Of a DNA stretch of 64,000 bases, positions 59,060 to 64,000 are shown in pieces (position 1 is the stretch's first letter; every line of letters starts with the position of its first letter). A model generated the notes under the pieces. That model did no database searches. It saw only the letters and a list, made by a program, of their open reading frames with translations, and was not told the DNA's origin. The translations under genes and the position numbers were made by a program. The stretch comes from CAZEHS01 sp964424355. GTDB taxonomy: Bacteria > Bacillota > Clostridia > Peptostreptococcales > Acidaminobacteraceae. Location of the stretch: contig CAYRIO010000007.1 of assembly GCA_964424355.1 (NCBI GenBank), forward strand, positions 1-64,000, in the 5' to 3' direction.

Positions 59060-60589
59060 TTATTGGGTGATCAGGCTTTCGCCTTCCATTTCTTCCGGTT
59101 GTGCCAGGCCCATCATCTGAAGCAATGTAGGCGCCAGGTCGGACAGCTTCCCGCCCTCCCGAAGCTTCACATCGCCTTCGCCCACCAGGATACAGGGGAC
59201 GGGGTTGGTGGTGTGGGCCGTCATCGGCACATTGTTCACAAAATCGAACATTTCTTCAGCATTGCCGTGATCGGCAGTGACAATTGCCTTTCCGCCCATG
59301 GCAAGCAGTTTGTCCAGCACCTGGCCCAAGCATTCGTCCACGACAGTGACTGCGGAAACCGCTGCGTCATAGAAGCCCGTGTGACCCACCATGTCTGGAT
59401 TCGCAAAGTTCAGGACAATCAGGTCATAGCTGCGTTCTTCCAAGCGTGCCAGCAGGGCTGCCGTCACTTCTCGGGCAGACATATCCGGTTTCAGATCGTA
59501 GGTAGCCACCTTCGGTGAAGGCACCAGGATCCGGTCTTCACCGGCATAAGGCTCTTCAATGCCGCCGTTGAAGAAGAACGTGACATGGGCATATTTTTCG
59601 GTTTCGGCGATGCGCAGCTGGGTTTTGTCCAGCTTGGCCATGTACTCGCCCAGGGTATTCTCGTAGGAATCCGACGGGAACACCACACGGACGTTCTCAA
59701 TGGTGGCATCGTACCGAGTCATGCAGACATAGTAGAGAGGGGTCTGAGCCCGTTCGAAATGGGTGAATTCCTGATCCATCAGAGCACGGGTGATTTCCCG
59801 AGCCCGGTCCGGCCGGAAGTTGAAGAAGAAGACCGTGTCATCGGCGCCCAGGGTTGCAATGGGGCTGCCGTTTTCCAGCATCACGGTGGGCATCATGAAC
59901 TCATCGTCCTTGCCTGCCGCATAGGAATCCGTAATGGCCTTGACCGGATCCGTCCCCTGCTCGCCCACGCCGGAAACCAGCATTTTGTAAGCCAGTTCAA
60001 CCCGGTCCCACCGCTTGTCGCGGTCCATGGCGTAGTAGCGGCCGGAAACTGAGGCCACCTGGCCGATGTCGTTCTCCTTCATCCAGGTGGTGATATCCTC
60101 CATAAAACCGGCGGCGCTTTGGGGCGGGGTGTCACGGCCATCCAGGAACGCATGGACATATACCTTTTCAAGTCCCTTGGCCTTAGCCAGTTTTAGGATT
60201 CCTTTCAGATGATCGATGTGGCTGTGGACACCGCCGTCAGAGAGAAGGCCCATCACATGGAAGGCTGTATTCTTCTGTTTTGCGTTTTCCAGAGCTGCAA
60301 CGACCTCGGGCATTTTTTCAAATCGCCCATCTCGAATGTACTTGGTGATCTTGGTGAGAGGCTGGTATACCACCCGGCCTGCACCGATATTCAGGTGCCC
60401 CACTTCAGAGTTCCCCATCTGTCCGTCCGGCAGGCCAACATCTTCGCCGCTGGCACTGATAATGGTGTTGGGGCAGGTTTTGATCAGTTTCATGAAGTTG
60501 GGGATGCACGCTCCGGCAACCGCATTGGCAGCATGCTCTTTACGGTATCCCCAGCCATCCAGGATAATCAGTGCTACCGGGGCATTCAT
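59060..60589 (-). CDS. gpmI: phosphoglycerate mutase, cofactor-independent
   Basis: 509 residues. Alkaline-phosphatase-fold iPGM, Mn-dependent. LIILDGWGY (7-15) with Asp ligand, nucleophile Ser in MGNSEVGHLNIG (near 57-68), and C-terminal metal His/Asp in TADHGNAEEM. Interconverts 3- and 2-phosphoglycerate. Its ATG overlaps the tpiA stop by one base (TAATG). Confidence 0.98.
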   Translation of the reverse strand: MNAPVALIILDGWGYRKEHAANAVAGACIPNFMKLIKTCPNTIISASGEDVGLPDGQMGNSEVGHLNIGAGRVVYQPLTKITKYIRDGRFEKMPEVVAALENAKQKNTAFHVMGLLSDGGVHSHIDHLKGILKLAKAKGLEKVYVHAFLDGRDTPPQSAAGFMEDITTWMKENDIGQVASVSGRYYAMDRDKRWDRVELAYKMLVSGVGEQGTDPVKAITDSYAAGKDDEFMMPTVMLENGSPIATLGADDTVFFFNFRPDRAREITRALMDQEFTHFERAQTPLYYVCMTRYDATIENVRVVFPSDSYENTLGEYMAKLDKTQLRIAETEKYAHVTFFFNGGIEEPYAGEDRILVPSPKVATYDLKPDMSAREVTAALLARLEERSYDLIVLNFANPDMVGHTGFYDAAVSAVTVVDECLGQVLDKLLAMGGKAIVTADHGNAEEMFDFVNNVPMTAHTTNPVPCILVGEGDVKLREGGKLSDLAPTLLQMMGLAQPEEMEGESLITQ

Positions 60590-61335
60590 TAGAAATTCAC
60601 CAGCTGCACGTAGCTGTCGGCCTTCAGGCTTGCACCGCCCACCAGGGCGCCATCGATATCCGGTTGATCCATGATTTCGCTGACGTTCTCTGGTTTTACG
60701 CTGCCGCCGTATTGGATCCGGATTTCCTCAGAAACCTCAGGGCCGTAGAGTTCAGCCAAAACCTCCCGGATGTAAGCAATCACATCGTTCGCATCTTCAG
60801 CGCTGGATGTGCGGCCTGTACCGATAGCCCAGATGGGCTCATAGGCAATGACCACCTTGGGTGCGTCAGCAGCACTGACACCGACCAAACCGGCTACCAC
60901 TTGGGATTTCACGAAGGATTTGGTTTCCCCAGCCTCACGCTGCTCCAGGGTTTCACCACAGCACATGATGGGGCCCAGGTCATGCTCCAGCGCTTTAAGC
61001 ACTTTCTTGTTAACCGTTTCATCGGTTTCATTGAAGTACTGACGACGCTCGGAATGGCCGATGACCACATAATCCACATTCAGTTCTTTCAGCATGGCCG
61101 GAGCGATTTCGCCAGTGTAGGCGCCATTCTCTTCGTAGTGCATGTTCTGTGCGCCTACTTTGATATTGGTGCCCATGGCAGCCATCTTTACAGGATGCAG
61201 GAGGGTGTAGGGTACACACAGCACCACTTCCACCTCCGTGCCTTTCACTTCATTTTTGATGGCATCCACAAAAGCTACTGCCTCCGGGATGGTTTTGAAC
61301 ATTTTCCAGTTACCCGCAATAATCGGTTTTCGCAT
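60589..61335 (-). CDS. tpiA: triosephosphate isomerase
   Basis: 248 residues. Catalytic Lys in GNWKMF (about 10), His95 region IGHSERRQYF, Glu in AYEPIWAIGTGR (active-site loop base). Interconverts DHAP and GAP. Starts 17 nt after pgk. Confidence 0.98.
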   Translation of the reverse strand: MRKPIIAGNWKMFKTIPEAVAFVDAIKNEVKGTEVEVVLCVPYTLLHPVKMAAMGTNIKVGAQNMHYEENGAYTGEIAPAMLKELNVDYVVIGHSERRQYFNETDETVNKKVLKALEHDLGPIMCCGETLEQREAGETKSFVKSQVVAGLVGVSAADAPKVVIAYEPIWAIGTGRTSSAEDANDVIAYIREVLAELYGPEVSEEIRIQYGGSVKPENVSEIMDQPDIDGALVGGASLKADSYVQLVNF

Positions 61336-61352
61336 GGGAATCTCCTTGTGGC

Positions 61353-62549
61353 TTACTTATCGTTAAGGGCAGCAATGCCGGGCAGTTCCTGACCTTCGAG
61401 GAACTCCAGGGATGCACCGCCCCCGGTGGATACATGACTCATCTTGTCACCATAGCCCAACTGATTTACAGCTGCAGCACTGTCGCCACCGCCGATTACC
61501 GTTGTCGCATCGATTGCAGCCAGGGTTTCAGCCACCTTGAGAGTGCCCTGAGCGAATTTCGGGAACTCGAACACGCCCATCGGACCGTTCCAGACCACCG
61601 TTTTCGCGGATTTAAGGGCATTCACATACATCTCAGTGGTTTTAGGGCCGATATCCATGCCCATGAATCCCTCTGCAATGTTTGCGCCGTCAGTGACAAC
61701 CGCTTCGGTTTCAGCGTTGAATTCCGCTCCGCAGACATGATCTACAGGGAGCAGGAACTGAACGTTTTTCGCCTTTGCTTTTGCAATCATTTCAAGGGCG
61801 TATTCCAGCTTGTCCTCTTCCACCAGGGATTTCCCGATGGTATGGCCCTGAGCCTTCAGGAACGTATAGGCCATGCCGCCGCCGATGATGATGCCATCGG
61901 TTTTTTCCAACAGATTCTCGATCACTTTGATCTTATCAGTGACCTTGGCGCCACCCAGGACTGCAAAGAACGGACGGACTGGTTTTTCAACCGCTTCACC
62001 GAGGTATTTGAGTTCTTTTTGGATCAGGTAGCCGCAAACAGCAGTTTCAACAAAGGCTGTGACGCCGACGGTGGAGGAATGGGCACGGTGAGCGCTGCCA
62101 AAGGCATCATTCACATACAGATCACAGATGGATGCAAGATCCTTTGAAAAAGCTTCGCCGTTCTTGCTTTCTTCCGTTCGGAAACGGGTGTTCTCGAGGA
62201 GCACCACATCACCGTTCTCCATTTGGGACACCGCTCTGCGGGCGTTATCCCCCACCACTGTATCATCGGCCGCAAATACAACGATCTTGTTGAGCAGCTC
62301 GCCGAGCTTCATCGCAACGGGCTTCAGGGTGGCGGAAGCATCCGGGCCCTTAGGCTTGCCCAGGTGCGAGCAGAGGATGACCTTTGCGCCGTTTTCAACT
62401 AAGTATTTGATGGTTGGCAGAGCGCCAATCACCCGGTTATCATCGGTGATAACGCCATCCTTCAGGGGCACGTTGAAGTCGCATCGGACCAGAACACGCT
62501 TCCCTGTAACCTGGACATCTTCAATTGTTTTCTTGTTATACGTTGCCAC
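61353..62549 (-). CDS. pgk: phosphoglycerate kinase
   Basis: 398 residues. RCDFNVPL (23-30), SHLGKPKG (substrate site), GGAKVTDKI and nucleotide-site GGGDSAAAV are present. Makes ATP from 1,3-bisphosphoglycerate. The ATG at 62555 is only one base from AGGAGG, so the GTG at 62549 (7-nt spacing) is taken; it also gives the usual MATYNKKTIEDV-type N-terminus. Confidence 0.97.
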   Translation of the reverse strand: MATYNKKTIEDVQVTGKRVLVRCDFNVPLKDGVITDDNRVIGALPTIKYLVENGAKVILCSHLGKPKGPDASATLKPVAMKLGELLNKIVVFAADDTVVGDNARRAVSQMENGDVVLLENTRFRTEESKNGEAFSKDLASICDLYVNDAFGSAHRAHSSTVGVTAFVETAVCGYLIQKELKYLGEAVEKPVRPFFAVLGGAKVTDKIKVIENLLEKTDGIIIGGGMAYTFLKAQGHTIGKSLVEEDKLEYALEMIAKAKAKNVQFLLPVDHVCGAEFNAETEAVVTDGANIAEGFMGMDIGPKTTEMYVNALKSAKTVVWNGPMGVFEFPKFAQGTLKVAETLAAIDATTVIGGGDSAAAVNQLGYGDKMSHVSTGGGASLEFLEGQELPGIAALNDK

Positions 62550-62583
62550 GCGCATACCTCCTGGTCAGTAACATCAGTAAATT

Positions 62584-62620
62584 GTGTCCCGCGAGGTGAT
62601 TTTTGTCCCTCGCGGGACAC
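62584..62620 (-). promoter_or_regulatory. gap-pgk intercistronic hairpin
   Basis: GTGTCCCGCGAGG (62584-62596) pairs perfectly with 62608-62620 (13 bp, 11-nt loop). No strong U tract on the minus strand; with pgk directly downstream it is likely an mRNA processing or stability element, or a partial terminator setting a gap/pgk ratio. Confidence 0.6.
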
Positions 62621-62648
62621 AGCACACAGTATTTTACTTGAGGGGTGA

Positions 62649-63707
62649 CTACTTGCTCATCATCAGTTTAACAAGGTCTACAACACGGTTGGAGTAACCC
62701 CACTCGTTGTCGTACCAGGAAACCACTTTGAAGAACCGTTTTTCGCCCTTGAGGTTGTTCTGCATAGTCGCCAGGGAATCGTAAACGGAAGAGCGCTCGT
62801 CGTGGATGAAGTCTGTGGAAACAACTTCTTCGTTGCAATATCCGAGAATGTCTTTCAGGTACGTCTCGGAAGCTTTCTTGAACAGACCGTCGATTTCTTC
62901 AATAGAAGTGTCGCGGGAAGCGGTGAAGGTCAGGTCAACAACGGAAACCGTCGGTGTTGGTACACGGAAGGACATCCCGGTCAATTTGCCTTTTGTTGCC
63001 GGCAACACTTCACCAACTGCTTTAGCAGCGCCGGTGGAGGAAGGGATGATGTTGATCGCTGCAGCACGGCCGCCTCTCCAGTCTTTCTTGGAAGGACCAT
63101 CAACCGTTTTTTGTGTTGCAGTGTAGGAGTGGATCGTTGTCATCAGGCCTGTCTCGATGCCGACACCTTCTTTAAGAAGAACGTGGACAACGGGAGCCAG
63201 ACAGTTGGTTGTGCAGGAAGCGTTGGAAACGATGTGGTGCAGAGCGGGATCGTATTCAGTCTCGTTAACGCCCATAACGATGGTCTTCACATCGCCTTTA
63301 CCAGGAGCTGAGATGATGACTTTCTTCGCGCCGGCTTCCAAATGGCCCTTAGCCAGTTCGGAATCTACGAACAGGCCGGTACACTCGATAACATACTCAA
63401 CGCCCAGTTCTTTCCAAGGAAGACCGGAAGGCGATTTTGTTGCGGCGATGCATTTTGTTTCGTATCCGTTAACCACGAGGATATCATCAGCATCCAAAGC
63501 AGGATTGCTTTTCTTTGTGGCGATATCGCCCTTGAATTTACCTTGTACGGAATCGTATTTAAGCTGGTAAGCAAAATATTCTGCATCGGTTGTAACGTCT
63601 ACGACAGCTACGACATCCATTTCCTTACCCAGAAGACCTTGCTCTGCCATTGCGTTGAAAACCAGTCTACCAATTCTTCCAAACCCGTTGATTGCTACTT
63701 TAATCAT
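62649..63707 (-). CDS. gap: glyceraldehyde-3-phosphate dehydrogenase, type I long form
   Basis: 352 residues versus about 335 for most bacterial GapA. NAD domain GFGRIGR (8-14), active Cys in SNASCTTNC, catalytic His in THSYTATQ-like IHSYTATQ, and WYDNEWGYSNR near the end. Extra residues lie in the N-terminal half: DVVAVVDVTTDAEYFAYQLKYDSVQGKF (core DVTTDAEYFAYQ), a pattern familiar from glycosomal-type and some spirochaete/Clostridia enzymes. It follows cggR with an 8-nt overlap (ATGATTAA). Confidence 0.97.
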   Translation of the reverse strand: MIKVAINGFGRIGRLVFNAMAEQGLLGKEMDVVAVVDVTTDAEYFAYQLKYDSVQGKFKGDIATKKSNPALDADDILVVNGYETKCIAATKSPSGLPWKELGVEYVIECTGLFVDSELAKGHLEAGAKKVIISAPGKGDVKTIVMGVNETEYDPALHHIVSNASCTTNCLAPVVHVLLKEGVGIETGLMTTIHSYTATQKTVDGPSKKDWRGGRAAAINIIPSSTGAAKAVGEVLPATKGKLTGMSFRVPTPTVSVVDLTFTASRDTSIEEIDGLFKKASETYLKDILGYCNEEVVSTDFIHDERSSVYDSLATMQNNLKGEKRFFKVVSWYDNEWGYSNRVVDLVKLMMSK

Positions 63708-64000
63708 TTTTCATTTCCTCCTCATATGTTTTTATTATTTGTTCTGCCGCTTGTTCATCAGTGACCAGTACCAGGGCTTCGTTGAGCTTTGAAATGGAGA
63801 TGATCGCCTCCGCTTTCTCTGCGCCCCCCGCTACGGCAATGATGTGTTTGAGTCGCTTGAATTGTTCCAGAGAAATGCCGATGGTGCTGAGTTCATGTAC
63901 AATCTGGCCTTCCTGATTGAAATAGTAGCCAAAGGCCTCAGCCACCGCCCCTTTCTCCATAATCCCTGCAATCTCTTCTGCTTTGAGATTTCTTCGTCGA
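63700..64000 (-). CDS. cggR: CggR-like central glycolytic regulator, C-terminal part (cut by window edge)
   Basis: Only about 99 C-terminal residues are inside the window; the gene continues past the right edge. The segment RRRNLKAEEI, GAVAEAFGYYFN, IAVAGGAEKAEAI and LVTDEQAAEQII matches the sugar-binding SorC/CggR domain. In Firmicutes CggR represses gap-pgk-tpiA-gpmI-eno and responds to fructose-1,6-bisphosphate. Overlaps gap by 8 nt, so it is in the same operon and regulates it. Confidence 0.85.
   Translation of the reverse strand, partial: RRRNLKAEEIAGIMEKGAVAEAFGYYFNQEGQIVHELSTIGISLEQFKRLKHIIAVAGGAEKAEAIISISKLNEALVLVTDEQAAEQIIKTYEEEMKND

Noticed and set aside
1..64000. tRNA, rRNA, tmRNA, CRISPR arrays, integrases or insertion sequences
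   Set aside because: Looked for by eye on both strands, including tmRNA near rnr; none could be supported.

Overview
The window (64 kb, moderate GC) reads as chromosome of an anaerobic, low-to-mid GC Firmicute of the Clostridia type. The evidence is the cggR-gap-pgk-tpiA-gpmI-eno glycolytic operon with secG and rnr nearby, Gram-positive lipoprotein signals, a lipoprotein-type HlyD adaptor, ECF transporters, DUF2089/SHOCT proteins, strong GGAGG ribosome-binding sites, and many intrinsic terminators. The species cannot be named from sequence alone. No rRNA, tRNA, CRISPR array, integrase or complete insertion sequence was seen.

Layout. 0-4 kb: a possible decayed azoreductase-like remnant, then a MerR regulator divergent from a cupin / sugar O-acetyltransferase / lipoprotein / Fe-alcohol dehydrogenase unit with two MerR-type operators. 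4.6-11 kb: a cysteine-cluster protein, a small membrane protein, an unusual fusion of a TetM/EF-G-like ribosomal GTPase to a YacP/Rae1-like NYN nuclease domain, and catalase-peroxidase KatG. 11-15.3 kb: a TPR-GAF-GGDEF protein, a HAD phosphatase and small ORFs. 15.3-21.8 kb: a seven-gene minus-strand operon of UTRA regulator, ECF S/A/T transporter, two SAM hydroxide adenosyltransferases (DUF62) and a GNAT protein. 22-30.5 kb: tannase-like lipoprotein, 7TMR-DISM-GGDEF protein with a YiiX-like hydrolase, an rsmH paralogue with an overlapping upstream ORF, a LysR/EamA divergent pair and a YfiT-like DinB protein. 30.6-38.5 kb: two drug-efflux loci. The first is a DHA2 pump preceded by a leader peptide and alternative hairpins that look like a ribosome-controlled attenuator. 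The second is a five-gene operon of cytidylate-kinase-like protein, DHA2 pump, MarR and two HlyD adaptors behind a strong promoter with an 18-bp palindrome.

38.7-45.9 kb: a PAS-GGDEF protein, a DUF2089 / SHOCT-like operon, a diaminopropionate ammonia-lyase / FCD-GntR / YczE operon with a perfect 32-bp palindrome, and a cysteine-desulfurase-like enzyme. 46-50.4 kb: CheY, then a probable metal (copper) response locus: cupredoxin, two-component system with a Met/His/Cys-rich sensor segment, and an internally duplicated lipoprotein whose promoter holds a CsoR-like palindrome. 50.7-53 kb: two VOC proteins and an M29 aminopeptidase. 53-64 kb: RNase R, a chemoreceptor with its sensor domain at the C terminus, SecG, and the glycolytic operon running off the right edge inside cggR.

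The strongest candidates for undescribed biology are the GTPase-nuclease fusion, the DHA2 leader attenuator, the duplicated DUF62/ECF operon and the kinase-containing efflux operon.
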